From Pseudomonadota bacterium (GTDB taxonomy: Bacteria > Myxococcota_A > Polyangia > GCA-2747355), in the NCBI GenBank assembly GCA_016711215.1, contig JADJTL010000002.1, forward strand, positions 1-64,000: 64,000 nucleotides of DNA, read 5' to 3'. Below the pieces are notes generated by a model. It was given only the letters and a program-made list of their open reading frames with translations. It made no database searches and had not been told where the DNA came from. This document shows positions 8,263 to 17,411 of this stretch, in pieces. Numbering within the stretch: position 1 is the first letter of the stretch; the number at the start of each line of letters is the position of its first letter. Both the position numbers and the translations under genes were made by a program.

Positions 8263-10239
8263 CTAGCGGGGCTGCGAGGAGCTCGCGCTCCCCTTCGGCA
8301 TCGCCACCGTCTCGCCTCCTTGGCGCGCGGGCAGACCTTGCCGCGCCGCGATGGCCGCCGCGAGCTCGCGGTCGACCTCCGGGCAGCGCGGGCGGTTGCG
8401 GCGACGCGCCCGCGGGGACTGCGCGTCGAGCAGCACGCGCAGGGCCCGCGGGTCGTCGAGGTGACGCAGACCGGCCACCGCGCGGCCCTGCAGCGCGCAG
8501 GAGGTGCGCTGGTTGAGGTCGAGCCGCCAGACGGTGAGCCAGTCGACGCGCCGGCTCGCACCGAGGCGCAGGACAGCCCCTAACGCTCGGTGGCGCCAGC
8601 TCGCGTCGTTGCTGGTCACCGCCCCCAGCAGCGGCTCGACACCGCCGGGCCCCAGTTCCTCGACGAGGAACGCGAGCGCCTGCGCGCGCGCGCCGGGCGT
8701 GGCGAGCAAGGCCCCGGCGTCCTCGAGCAAGCGTGCATCGCGCCGATAGCGCGCATCGAGGTGAATGGCGCGGCGATAGGCGGCGAGCGCCGCGCCGACC
8801 TCGCCCTGGCAGATCTTCGCCGCACCGAAGAGGTAGTGTAGCGGCGCCAGCGTCGGCCGCTCGGCCACGGCGTTGCGCAGATCGAGCGCGGCCTCGCGGC
8901 AGGCGCCGCGCGCGATCAACAGCCGCGCGGTGGCCAGCCGCTGCGCGAGCTCGTCGGGCATAGGTGGCGCGGTCGCGGCGCTCGACGCACCCCCGGCAAC
9001 GACCCCCGAAGCAGCGATCCGTGAGGCTCGCCACCACCAAAGGCCGGCCAAGGCCAGGGCGCTCAGGGCCAGCAGCCCGACCAGCGCGCTGGCCAGCACG
9101 ACGCGCCCGTGGCCCGGTCGGACGAGCAGGCGCAGGCGCAGCGACCAGCGCGGCGCGGCCTCGAGCTCGGAGCAGCGATACCAGCGGTGAAAGGCACGGG
9201 CCAACGCGCACCCGCCGCGCTGAATCGCGCGCAGCGAGCGCCAACGCGACGCCGTGCTGAGCCCACCGCCGCGCGCGCGCTGCACCTGGTCGAGCGCCCG
9301 GAGCATGGCCTCGGCGGAAGGAAAGCGTTGCTCAGGCTCACGGGCGAGGGCGCGTGCCACGAGCTGCTGGAGCGCGCGCGAAAAGACGCCCGGGGCCACC
9401 TCGTCGAGCGCGGGGGCGCGATGCGTCGTCTTCTGCCTGAGCACGCGCATTGGATCGTCGGCGCGAAAAGGAGGTCGCCCCGTCAGCAGGTAGAAGAGGA
9501 TCACCCCGACGGCATAGAGGTCGCTGCGCTCGTCGATCGCCAGGCCGGCGGCCTGCTCGGGCGCCATATAGGTCGGCGTTCCGGCGACCTCCGCCGGGGC
9601 GGCCGGTCGCGGAGCGCCACGCGCCGCCGGCGGGACCGCCAACCCGAAGTCCAACACCTTCACGAGCGTCGACCCCTCGGGACCGTCGATCAGCATCACG
9701 TTGTCGGCCTTGATGTCGCGGTGGACCAGCCCGGTGCCGTGCGCATGCTGCAAGGCGAGCAGCACCTGCCGCACGAGGTCGAGCGCCAGCGAGACGGCCA
9801 CCGGCTGGTTGAGCAGGCTCGTCAGCGAACGACCCGCGAGCAGCTCCATCACCAGATAGAGCTCACCCGTCGCCGCGTGGCCGAAGTCCGTCACGAGGAC
9901 GCAGTTGGGGTGCTCCTGGCGGCTGGTCGCCAGCGCTTCGCGCTCGAAGCGCGCGGCGAAGCCCTTCAGGTCCCCGAGGTCGCGACGCACGACCTTGAGC
10001 GCGAAGCGCTTCTTCAGCCGCAGGTGCTGAACCTCGTAGACGGTGCCCATGCCGCCACTGCCGAGGCGGCGCAGGACCTCGTAGCGCTGGTCGATCTGCG
10101 CGCCGAGCAGCGGATCGTCGGCGATGTGCGCCCCGCAGCCGCGGCAGAAGGCAACGCCCTCGACGCGCTCACTCGCACATTGTGGGCAGGACGGCGGCGC
10201 CTGGTCGTTCGGCGAGCCCGCGGCGGTCAGCTCGCTCAT
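8263..10239 (-). CDS. Membrane Ser/Thr protein kinase with zinc ribbon and TPR/HEAT-like C-terminus
   Basis: 658 residues from ATG 10239. Domains in order: a zinc ribbon (CPQCASE...CRGCG, residues 18-35); a Hanks-type kinase (residues ~53-330) with GSGGMGTVYEV, the catalytic lysine in FALKVVRRD, HRDIKADNV, DFGLAV and YMAPEQAAG; one membrane helix (VVLASALVGLLALSALALAGLWWW); then a periplasmic part with TPR-like helices (FGAAKICQGEVGAALAAYRRAIHLD) and HEAT-like repeats. All catalytic residues appear intact, so it should be active. This architecture is very common in myxobacteria. The extracytoplasmic repeats may sense a ligand or partner (inference). No substrate can be named from context. Confidence 0.88.
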   Translation of the reverse strand: MSELTAAGSPNDQAPPSCPQCASERVEGVAFCRGCGAHIADDPLLGAQIDQRYEVLRRLGSGGMGTVYEVQHLRLKKRFALKVVRRDLGDLKGFAARFEREALATSRQEHPNCVLVTDFGHAATGELYLVMELLAGRSLTSLLNQPVAVSLALDLVRQVLLALQHAHGTGLVHRDIKADNVMLIDGPEGSTLVKVLDFGLAVPPAARGAPRPAAPAEVAGTPTYMAPEQAAGLAIDERSDLYAVGVILFYLLTGRPPFRADDPMRVLRQKTTHRAPALDEVAPGVFSRALQQLVARALAREPEQRFPSAEAMLRALDQVQRARGGGLSTASRWRSLRAIQRGGCALARAFHRWYRCSELEAAPRWSLRLRLLVRPGHGRVVLASALVGLLALSALALAGLWWWRASRIAASGVVAGGASSAATAPPMPDELAQRLATARLLIARGACREAALDLRNAVAERPTLAPLHYLFGAAKICQGEVGAALAAYRRAIHLDARYRRDARLLEDAGALLATPGARAQALAFLVEELGPGGVEPLLGAVTSNDASWRHRALGAVLRLGASRRVDWLTVWRLDLNQRTSCALQGRAVAGLRHLDDPRALRVLLDAQSPRARRRNRPRCPEVDRELAAAIAARQGLPARQGGETVAMPKGSASSSQPR

Positions 10240-10498
10240 GGCGGCAGACTGGCACCCTTCCGCCAGCGTTTCAATCGCGCTGCACATCGCGCTGCACCGG
10301 CGCGGTCCGCAATCGGGCGAGTCGATCGGGCTGGTCCACCGATCTGGCGCGCCGGGCGATCAACCGGCACACTAGAGGCCAGTCGGGTTGAGTGTCTCTG
10401 CGGTGACGGGAGCGAATACCGGGCGCTGAGCGCCTGGCACGCTGGCCGTGCCGGGCGGCCAGGAGGGCCCCGCGGCGCGACGATCAGGAGGGCTCTAC

Positions 10499-11932
10499 GT
10501 GAACAACTCGCCGCGCTCGAAGGCCGCTGGCTGGCGCCTCGCCTCCCCGCTTGCACCCTGGATGCTTTTCGCCCTGGCGCTGAGCATCGGCTGCGGTCGC
10601 AGCCTTTCACTCGGCGACGAGGGCGATGAGGACGCTGCGGTCGGGCTGCGGGACGGAGCGATCGAAAACACCGACGGATCGGTGGCGCGCGACGGCGCGA
10701 CGGCGCGTGATCAGGGGATTGCCCGTGACGCGAGCATTTCCCCTGATGCCACCCTCAGACGCGATGCCAGCGCGACGCGCGATGCCAATGGGCCGCGTGA
10801 TGCCACTATCCGGCGTGATGCCTCTGGGCCGCGCGATGCCTCTGCAAGGCGTGATGCCTCTATCCGGCGTGATGCCTCTGTCGGGCGCGACGCCACTGGG
10901 CCGCGCGATGCCTCTGTAAGGCGCGACGCCACGCTCATGCGCGATGCCACTGGGCCGCGCGACGCCACGCTCAGACGCGATGCGGCCCTTTCTCGGGATG
11001 CTGCGCCCCGGCGCGACAGCGGCGGGCGCCGTGACAGCGCCTTACCGCTGCTGCGGCCGGACCTGCTGGTGGCGTCTTTTACCGCTCAGGCCGCTGCCAA
11101 TGGCAGCGTGACCTACACGATCGTCACCTGCAACCGGGGCGCGGCCAGCAGTGCGGCGAGCCAGCTTGGCCTCTATCTGGACCTTCCGAGCGCGCCGACG
11201 CTCGCCACACCGCCGAGCCGCCTGGTCGACGTCGTGGCGCTCGGCGTCGGTCAGTGCCAGCTCGCGCGTCTGACCCTGACGCTGCAGTCCGGTAACTACC
11301 GCTCCTGGACCCGAGCGGACGTCCGGGCAGTGATCGCCGAGAGCAACGAGGGGAATAACCTGGCCGGCCCGGTCGTCCTCGCGATCGTCCCCGGACGTCC
11401 CGATCTGGTGATCAGCGCGCTCTCCGTCGCGGCGGGCACAACCCAGCGTGCAACGGTCTATCAAACGACCGTCTGCAACCGCGGCGTGGTCGCCTCACCG
11501 GCGACGCGGCTCGGGATCTTCTTCGACCGCCTGCAGGCGCCCAGCGTGAATAGCGCGGCCGACCGTGAGGTGGCCGTCCCGGCGCTGCAGCCGCAGCAGT
11601 GCAGCAGCCAGACGGCGAGCGTTGCGCTCGCCAGCGGCGCGTATTTCTCCTGGGCCCTGGTCGACCCGCGAGCCGCCGTTGTGGAAAGCAATGAGGCCAA
11701 CAACGTCTGGGGCCCGCAGGTCTTCCTGGTGCTCAACACGGCCACGATTCCGCCCGCGTGCGTAAGCGCGTGCAGCGCGCTGGTCACGCCCTGCGGCTTG
11801 TTGGCGCGCAATCAGCAACAGAACTGCGCGCTGCTCTGCGCCACGCGCACCGCGGCTCGCATTGCCTGCGCGGGCGCCGCGGCGGCCAGTGGGCGCTGCT
11901 TTTCGATCGTCGGCTGCCTCCTGCTGCCTTAG
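10499..11932 (+). CDS. Surface lipoprotein with RDA-repeat stalk and two CARDB domains
   Basis: 477 residues. GTG 10499 is chosen because CAGGAGG lies about 8 bp before it and because it places a lipoprotein signal at the N-terminus (MLFALALSIGCG). Residues ~45-185 are an imperfect repeat built on RDA(T/S), many as RDASxRRDA. This hydrophilic, salt-bridge-like stalk probably holds the rest away from the membrane. Residues ~190-295 and ~305-415 are two related CARDB (adhesion-type, Ig-like) modules, each ending in ESNEGNN or ESNEANN. A Cys-rich tail follows (CVSACSALVTPC, CALLC). An adhesion or surface-binding role is inference from the domain type. Confidence 0.75.
   Translation: MNNSPRSKAAGWRLASPLAPWMLFALALSIGCGRSLSLGDEGDEDAAVGLRDGAIENTDGSVARDGATARDQGIARDASISPDATLRRDASATRDANGPRDATIRRDASGPRDASARRDASIRRDASVGRDATGPRDASVRRDATLMRDATGPRDATLRRDAALSRDAAPRRDSGGRRDSALPLLRPDLLVASFTAQAAANGSVTYTIVTCNRGAASSAASQLGLYLDLPSAPTLATPPSRLVDVVALGVGQCQLARLTLTLQSGNYRSWTRADVRAVIAESNEGNNLAGPVVLAIVPGRPDLVISALSVAAGTTQRATVYQTTVCNRGVVASPATRLGIFFDRLQAPSVNSAADREVAVPALQPQQCSSQTASVALASGAYFSWALVDPRAAVVESNEANNVWGPQVFLVLNTATIPPACVSACSALVTPCGLLARNQQQNCALLCATRTAARIACAGAAAASGRCFSIVGCLLLP
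10675..11035 (+). repeat. Imperfect RDA-coding tandem repeat
   Basis: About 360 bp of degenerate units around GCGATGCC, in-frame in the CARDB lipoprotein and encoding RDA(S/T) every 4-8 residues. The units drift in sequence but keep codon phase, indicating selection for the encoded stalk. Confidence 0.75.
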
Positions 11933-12110
11933 CCGCCTGCGGATCGATCGCGGGCGGGGCGACGCTGGCGCCGCAGCCCGAGGACTGGTCGCGGCGGCAG
12001 CCACCTGCAGCGCAACGCCGACTTCGCACGGCGACAGGGGGCCAGTTTCGCAGTCGCGTCGTTCGCAGTCGAGTCGCTCGGTGCGCGGCTCAGGGCAAGG
12101 GAGCGGTGAT

Positions 12111-12140
12111 TTGACAGCCGCCGGCCCGGGGACCTAGGAT
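12111..12140 (+). promoter_or_regulatory. Sigma-70-type promoter upstream of the FrzS/AglZ-like gene
   Basis: TTGACA (12111-12116), an 18-bp spacer, TAGGAT (12135-12140). This is a good housekeeping promoter with a leader of about 130 nt before the ATG at 12279. No other gene lies between them. The rest of 11933-12278 shows nothing else I can support. Confidence 0.6.
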
Positions 12141-12278
12141 CAATCCCGCCGCAAGCACTGACGAAACGGAAGAAATCGGCCGCTCTCGCGGCGTCGCGCA
12201 AAGGCCTTCCAAGAGGGATGCTCGACCCCGCACCTTTGCTCGGTCGTGCGGCTGCGCTGGCCGGCCGCGGAGAGAACT

Positions 12279-14726
12279 ATGCCTCGAGTGATGATCGTCG
12301 AAAGCGACAGCGACTACGCTGGCGAGCTGGCACGCGAGCTGACCGCGCGCGCGGCCCGGCTCTACCGTGGTCCGGCCATCGAAGTAACGCTGGCACGCGA
12401 CGGCCAACTTGCGCTGGACGCGGCCACACGGCAGCCGCCCGACCTGCTGCTCGTCTGCGTCGAGCTGCCGACGATCAGCGGCTACTCGGTTTGCAATAAG
12501 GCCAAGAAGCACCCGCTGCTCAAGGATACCCCGCTGATCATCATGTCGGCGGAGGCCACGCCCGAGATCTTCGAGCAGCACAGTAAGCTGCGCACCCCCG
12601 CCGACGCCTACCTGATCAAGCCCTTTCCGATCGGGACGCTGGTCGAGCGCGTCGCGGCGTTGCTCAAGCTCGGCGACGACGGCACCCAGCTCGAGTCCGC
12701 CATCGACACGAGCATCGAGGAGGGGTTCAGCAGCAGTCAGCCGACGCCTTCGGAGCGCAGAGACGATGCCCTCGAGCTCGAGCTGGAGCTCGAGATCGAC
12801 GACGGTGACCTGCTCGCCGACGAGCTCGCGCAGGCGGCGAGCAATCCCTCGCGCAGCGCTCCTGCCGGAACGCTCGCTGATCAGGAGATCGCCCTCGCCA
12901 CCGACGCGGCCTTCGCCGCCCTCGAGCTGCCAGACGACCCAAGCCCCCTTCGGCCGCCGCCGAGCGCAGCCCCAACGCCGGCGTGGACCGTCCCGGCGCC
13001 GATCCCAAGGCTGCAAACGCCAGCGGTCTCGCGGCGCGCACCCGTGTCGACGCCCCTCGCGCTCGATCCGCCGACCGACCCCGACGATGCCGTCGAGCTC
13101 GAGGCACCACGCGCCACGCCCGAGCGTGATGCCGAGGCGGACGCATATGGCGAGCGCGAGGCGCTGGAGCCGATCGGGATCGACGAACCGCTGCCAGCGC
13201 TAGCCCCGACGCCCCTGGCGATCGACGAGTCGCTCGAGGACCAGCCCTTCGCGCTACAGACAGTCGCCGAGACCGTGGTCAGCTCCGGCCTGGCGCCCTT
13301 GGCAGCCGTTGCGGTCGAGCCCCGCGAGGCGCAGGCGGCGCAGGCGACCGAGCGGCGCGTAGCTGAGCTGCAGCGCGACAACGACCGCCTGACGCAGGCC
13401 CTGCACGAAGCGACCGCGGCGAAGCCAAGCGCCGGCGGCGCGTTGGTGCGCGATCGCGAGATCCTCGGGCTGCGCGAGGTGATCAACAAGAAGGAACGCG
13501 AGCTGCTCGATCTGCGGGATGAGCTCGATGCCAGAGAGCGGCAGATTCTCGATCACAAGGACAAGGTGCGCGAGCTCGACCGCCGGGCGCGCGACATGGA
13601 CGAGAAGCTGCTGACCATCGAGAAGGAGATGGTCTCGGCGCGTGAGCGGGCCGAGGCCTTGCAGGAGGACAAGCAGCGCCTGGTTGACCGCGAGAGCGGC
13701 GTCAAGCAGCGGCTGGAGGAGGCCAAGCGCGAGATCGAGAAGGCCTACGCTGAGAACACGCAGGTCAAGGAGCGCCACGAGCGGGAGCTGGCGCGGATCA
13801 AGGAGCAGCATCGCGAGGAGCTGAGCCTAGCGGAGCAGCGACTGACGGACGAAGGGGCGAAGCTGAGGGAGCAGCAGGCGGCCGAGTTGCGCGAGCTGAC
13901 CGAGGAGCTGCGGCAGGAGCAGCAGGTCGAGGCGAACGCGCACCTCAAGGAGACCGAGCGTCGTGAGCAAGAGCATCGCGACGAGGTCGCCGGTCTCGAG
14001 AGCCGCCACCAGCTCGAGCAGGCGGCGCAGCGCGAGCAGCAGCAAGAGCAGCTCGAGCGAGCGAAACAAGCGCACGAGCAGGCGCTGGCGGCGCAGCGCG
14101 CCACCGCGCGGGCCGAGCTGGAACAGGCCGAAACGGCGAGTCAGGCCGCGCTCGAGGGCCAGCGCGCCCAACACGAGGAGGAGCTCGCGCGTACGCTTCA
14201 AACACATCAGGGGCAGGTGCAGCAGGCGCGCGCCAGCCACGACGAGGCGCTGCAACGAGTCAAGCAGCAGCACCAGGATCTGATCGAGCAGATCGGGACC
14301 GAGCATGCCGAAGAGAAGGAGAGCCTGCGCGGCGCCCATCAGGGGGAGATGGACCAGCTCCGCCTGGACCATGGCAGCAGCCTCGCCACGCTCAAGACCC
14401 AGCACGAGGCGTCGGTCACGAGCCTCCGTCAGGACCACGCTGACGAGCTCAGCCGCCTGATCGAGCAGCAGCAGGCGAAAGCCGCGGCGTTCGAGCGAAC
14501 GAGCGCCGAGCAGCAGGAACAGCTGGCCGCGTTGGGAGCCTTGCTCGAGAGCCATGAGCTACGCTTGGCCGATGCGCTGGCGGCGTTGCAGATCGACGCC
14601 GAGCTGGGCGAAAAGGCTCGCCGCGCGCTGGCGGTGGCGGTAGCGCTGGTCGACCAACAACGGGCAGCCACCGGCGCCGCGGTCGGCGACGACCGCAGCG
14701 CCGCGGACCAGCAGGTGCGCGATTGA
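12279..14726 (+). CDS. FrzS/AglZ-like pseudo-receiver and coiled-coil motility-type protein
   Basis: 815 residues from ATG 12279. Residues 1-~125 form a CheY-like receiver most like that of Myxococcus FrzS: VMIVESDSDY, GYSVCNKAKKHPLLKDTPLIIM, LIKPF. The position of the phospho-acceptor Asp reads LLLVCVELP, so the Asp is replaced by Cys, as expected for a pseudo-receiver. Residues ~130-370 are an acidic, Pro/Ala-rich linker. Residues ~370-800 are a very long heptad coiled coil rich in E, Q, R and A. FrzS and AglZ share this layout and act at the leading pole in type IV pilus and gliding motility. The match is to the architecture; which of the two it corresponds to is not decided. It has its own promoter, and HflX follows 52 bp downstream. 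Confidence 0.78.
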   Translation: MPRVMIVESDSDYAGELARELTARAARLYRGPAIEVTLARDGQLALDAATRQPPDLLLVCVELPTISGYSVCNKAKKHPLLKDTPLIIMSAEATPEIFEQHSKLRTPADAYLIKPFPIGTLVERVAALLKLGDDGTQLESAIDTSIEEGFSSSQPTPSERRDDALELELELEIDDGDLLADELAQAASNPSRSAPAGTLADQEIALATDAAFAALELPDDPSPLRPPPSAAPTPAWTVPAPIPRLQTPAVSRRAPVSTPLALDPPTDPDDAVELEAPRATPERDAEADAYGEREALEPIGIDEPLPALAPTPLAIDESLEDQPFALQTVAETVVSSGLAPLAAVAVEPREAQAAQATERRVAELQRDNDRLTQALHEATAAKPSAGGALVRDREILGLREVINKKERELLDLRDELDARERQILDHKDKVRELDRRARDMDEKLLTIEKEMVSARERAEALQEDKQRLVDRESGVKQRLEEAKREIEKAYAENTQVKERHERELARIKEQHREELSLAEQRLTDEGAKLREQQAAELRELTEELRQEQQVEANAHLKETERREQEHRDEVAGLESRHQLEQAAQREQQQEQLERAKQAHEQALAAQRATARAELEQAETASQAALEGQRAQHEEELARTLQTHQGQVQQARASHDEALQRVKQQHQDLIEQIGTEHAEEKESLRGAHQGEMDQLRLDHGSSLATLKTQHEASVTSLRQDHADELSRLIEQQQAKAAAFERTSAEQQEQLAALGALLESHELRLADALAALQIDAELGEKARRALAVAVALVDQQRAATGAAVGDDRSAADQQVRD

Positions 14727-14778
14727 GCGACCGACGACGGGTTTCAGCGGCAGCTGCTCTCTTCTGTAAACGCGGCTC

Positions 14779-16476
14779 ATGCGCGCCGCTTCACGAGGTA
14801 CGACCACGTCTGAGGTGACCGGAAATACGAACGGGCTACGCGCCAGCACCGTGCGCGCGATCGAGCGCATCTTCCGCCGCCGCGTGCGGCCGACGGAGGT
14901 GGTCTCGGGCGAATTGGCGACCTATCTCTGCCGCCTCTCGCATGAGCTGCACCGCCAAATCGGGGTGCTGATCGACCGGCGGGGCCAGCCCGAACACGTC
15001 GTGGTGGGGGACGCCAGCAAGCTCTGGCTGCCCGACATCGGTCGTTTACGCGCGGGACACGGGCGCCTCAGAGGGCTGCGCCTCGTTCACACCCATCTGC
15101 GTGGCGAGGAGCTGAGCAACGACGATCTGACCGATCTCGCGCTGCTGCGGCTCGACCTCGTCTGCGCCCTGACCTTCGCGGCCGACGGGCAGCCGACGCG
15201 CGCCTATTGCGCGCATCTCAACGCCGATGCCGCAGCGATTGATCCCTGGACTGTCCTGCCAGCGGTGGCCGCGCAGCAGCTGACGCTCGATCCGCTGGCG
15301 CTCGTGCAGGCGCTCGAGGGCCAGTTCGCGCGCCAGAGCGCCGGGCGCACCGCGGCAGCGCAAGGGGAGCGGGCGATCCTGGTGCACCTCGGCCTCGAGC
15401 GGGCCACGCGCACCCCTGCCGCCTGCATCGCCGAGCTCAAGGAGCTCTGCCGCACGGCGGGGGTGTCCGTGCTCGATACCGTAGTGCAGCGGCGGTCCCG
15501 CGCGGATCCGCGCTATGCGGTCGGGCGGGGCAAGCTCGAGCAGATTGTGCTCAGAGCGAACCAACTCGGCGCTGAGCTGCTGGTCTTCGACACCAATCTG
15601 ACGCCGACCCAAGCACGCGCGATCAGCGAAGCCACCGAGCTGAAGGTGATCGACCGCGCGATGCTGATCCTCGACATCTTTGCGCAGCACGCGCAGACCA
15701 GCGAGGGCCGGCTGCAGGTCGAGGCGGCGCAGCTGCGTTACATGATGCCGCGGCTGGTGGAGAAGAACACGATGATGAGCCGCCTGACCGGCGGCATCGG
15801 CGGTCGGGGTCCGGGCGAGACCAAGCTGGAGATCAACCGCCGCCGCGCGCGGGAGCGCGTCACGCGGCTCAATCGCCAGCTCGCGCAGCTATCCGCGCAA
15901 CGGCAGCGGCGCCGCGCGCTGCGCGAGGCGAGAGAGCTGCCGATCATCAGCATCGTCGGCTACACCAACGCCGGCAAGTCGACCCTGCTCAATGTGCTGA
16001 CCAACAGCGACGCCGTCGCGGCGGACCAGCTCTTCGCCACCCTCTCGCCCTTGAGTCGGCGCTTGCGCTTTCCGCGCGAGCGCGAGGTCATCTGCACCGA
16101 TACGGTCGGCTTCATCCACGACCTGCCCCAGGAGGTGATCGAGGCCTTTCGCGCCACGCTCGAGGAGCTCCGCAACGCTGATCTCCTGCTGCAGCTCGTC
16201 GACGTCTCGGATGACGACTTCCGCGCGCACATCACGACGGTGCAGAAGACCTTGGCCGAGCTCGAGGTCGGCGACACCCCGCGTTTGCTCGTCTTCAATA
16301 AGGTCGACCGCCTGGATCCCGACGAGCTCGCGGCGCGCCTCGCCGAGTTTCAAGCCTTGCCGATCTCCGCGCTGCAGGTCGAGGGCTGTCGCGGCCTGCT
16401 CGAAGCAGTGGCCGAGGCGCTGTGGCGCGAGGGTAAGCCGATCGCCCAACCGGCAGCCATTTCCACGGGCGTCTGA
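14779..16476 (+). CDS. hflX: Ribosome-associated GTPase HflX
   Basis: 565 residues from ATG 14779. HflX is a GTPase that splits stalled ribosomes after stress. Residues ~200-370 hold the HflX N-terminal domain (DPRYAVGRGKLEQI, FDTNLTPTQARAI, QHAQTSEGRLQVEAAQL, GRGPGETKLEINRRR). The G domain follows: G1 GYTNAGKST at ~residue 394, G3 DTVGF ~441, G4 NKVD ~508. An extra N-terminal ~200 residues (EVVSGELATYLCRLSHEL, DASKLWLPDIGRLRAGHGRLRGLRLVHTHL) matches the longer HflX form seen in some proteobacteria and firmicutes. It is on the same strand as the upstream coiled-coil gene, with a 52-bp gap. Confidence 0.93.
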   Translation: MRAASRGTTTSEVTGNTNGLRASTVRAIERIFRRRVRPTEVVSGELATYLCRLSHELHRQIGVLIDRRGQPEHVVVGDASKLWLPDIGRLRAGHGRLRGLRLVHTHLRGEELSNDDLTDLALLRLDLVCALTFAADGQPTRAYCAHLNADAAAIDPWTVLPAVAAQQLTLDPLALVQALEGQFARQSAGRTAAAQGERAILVHLGLERATRTPAACIAELKELCRTAGVSVLDTVVQRRSRADPRYAVGRGKLEQIVLRANQLGAELLVFDTNLTPTQARAISEATELKVIDRAMLILDIFAQHAQTSEGRLQVEAAQLRYMMPRLVEKNTMMSRLTGGIGGRGPGETKLEINRRRARERVTRLNRQLAQLSAQRQRRRALREARELPIISIVGYTNAGKSTLLNVLTNSDAVAADQLFATLSPLSRRLRFPREREVICTDTVGFIHDLPQEVIEAFRATLEELRNADLLLQLVDVSDDDFRAHITTVQKTLAELEVGDTPRLLVFNKVDRLDPDELAARLAEFQALPISALQVEGCRGLLEAVAEALWREGKPIAQPAAISTGV

Positions 16477-16490
16477 CGCCGGCGCTCGCC

Positions 16491-17210
16491 CTACTTCGCG
16501 GTCGCCCGCAACACGACCTTGCCCTCGCGCACCACCACCTGAAACTCGATCTCGCGCCCGGGGTGGCGCTCGCGCAGCTGGGGAAGCTGCTTGCGGACAG
16601 TGCGCGCGAGGGTCTCAAAACCGACGGTGGCGGGATCCTGGCCGCAGTCCGCCTTGGCGCGCTGATAGCGGCGAAAGAGCGCTTGCAGCTGCTCCTCGCC
16701 GAGATCCGCATCGGCCGGCGCGATCGGCGCTGCCCGGGGGGCGGCTGGTGGCGGCCTGGTCACCGCCGTCGCCGGAGCGGCGCTCGGGGCCTCGGGCGCA
16801 TCCTCCGCCTCCGCGCGACGCAGCGCGCTGGCGAGCGCCCGCTCCAGGTCGGCGGGGCTGTGGATGGCGATCTGGTCGGGAAGCTGCAGGCCGCGGCTGG
16901 CCAGGTGGCGCTTTGTCCGGGCCACGTCGCGGTGATAGGTGCCCGCCTCCATCTGGCGCACTGTGCGGCCCCAATAGGCGCGGTAGCTGCTGAGCTTCTG
17001 CAGCAGACCGCGATAGCGAAAGCGCACGGCGGTGTTGCGGATCTGTTGTTGATCGAGCAGGTACTGCAGCCGTGCGACGTTCTTCAGCAGCACCAGCGGC
17101 GCGCGCTTCTGGATACCAAGGAAGTACTGCTCGTAGAGCACGCGGAGGCGCTCGAGCTTCTGCTCGAACTCGGCAACCGCAGCTTCGACGTCCGGCAGTT
17201 CTGCAGCCAC
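16491..17210 (-). CDS. MXAN_5187-like conserved protein of unknown function
   Basis: 239 residues starting at GTG 17210. The N-terminal ~120 residues are helical and aromatic-rich (LERLRVLYEQYFLGIQKRAP, QQIRNTAVRFRYRGLLQKLSSYRAYWGRTVRQMEAGTY). A Pro/Ala linker follows, then a compact C-terminal domain (LQALFRRYQRAKADCG ... IEFQVVVREGKVVLRATAK). Both ends resemble a family best known from Myxococcus (MXAN_5187 C-terminal type), found mainly in deltaproteobacteria and without an assigned function. It is convergent with hflX. A TAGTAT element ends 6 bp before the start codon and there is no ribosome site, so a leaderless mRNA is possible. Confidence 0.6.
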   Translation of the reverse strand: MAAELPDVEAAVAEFEQKLERLRVLYEQYFLGIQKRAPLVLLKNVARLQYLLDQQQIRNTAVRFRYRGLLQKLSSYRAYWGRTVRQMEAGTYHRDVARTKRHLASRGLQLPDQIAIHSPADLERALASALRRAEAEDAPEAPSAAPATAVTRPPPAAPRAAPIAPADADLGEEQLQALFRRYQRAKADCGQDPATVGFETLARTVRKQLPQLRERHPGREIEFQVVVREGKVVLRATAK

Positions 17211-17411
17211 GGTCGGATACTAACATAGCCTCCCGCCGCTTCCCGGTGCGCGAGGCCGCAGTGGGATTCCACTGCCCCACGCCAAAGGAGCCCTTCGCAG
17301 CCGGCTCGCGTTGACGCCCGAAACCCGCGCACTACCGCATCCCGCTGACCCGCTCCAGTCGAGCGTCTGGCGGGTGGCTGCTGTGGCGCGCGTCGGCTAC
17401 ACTGCGCGCCG

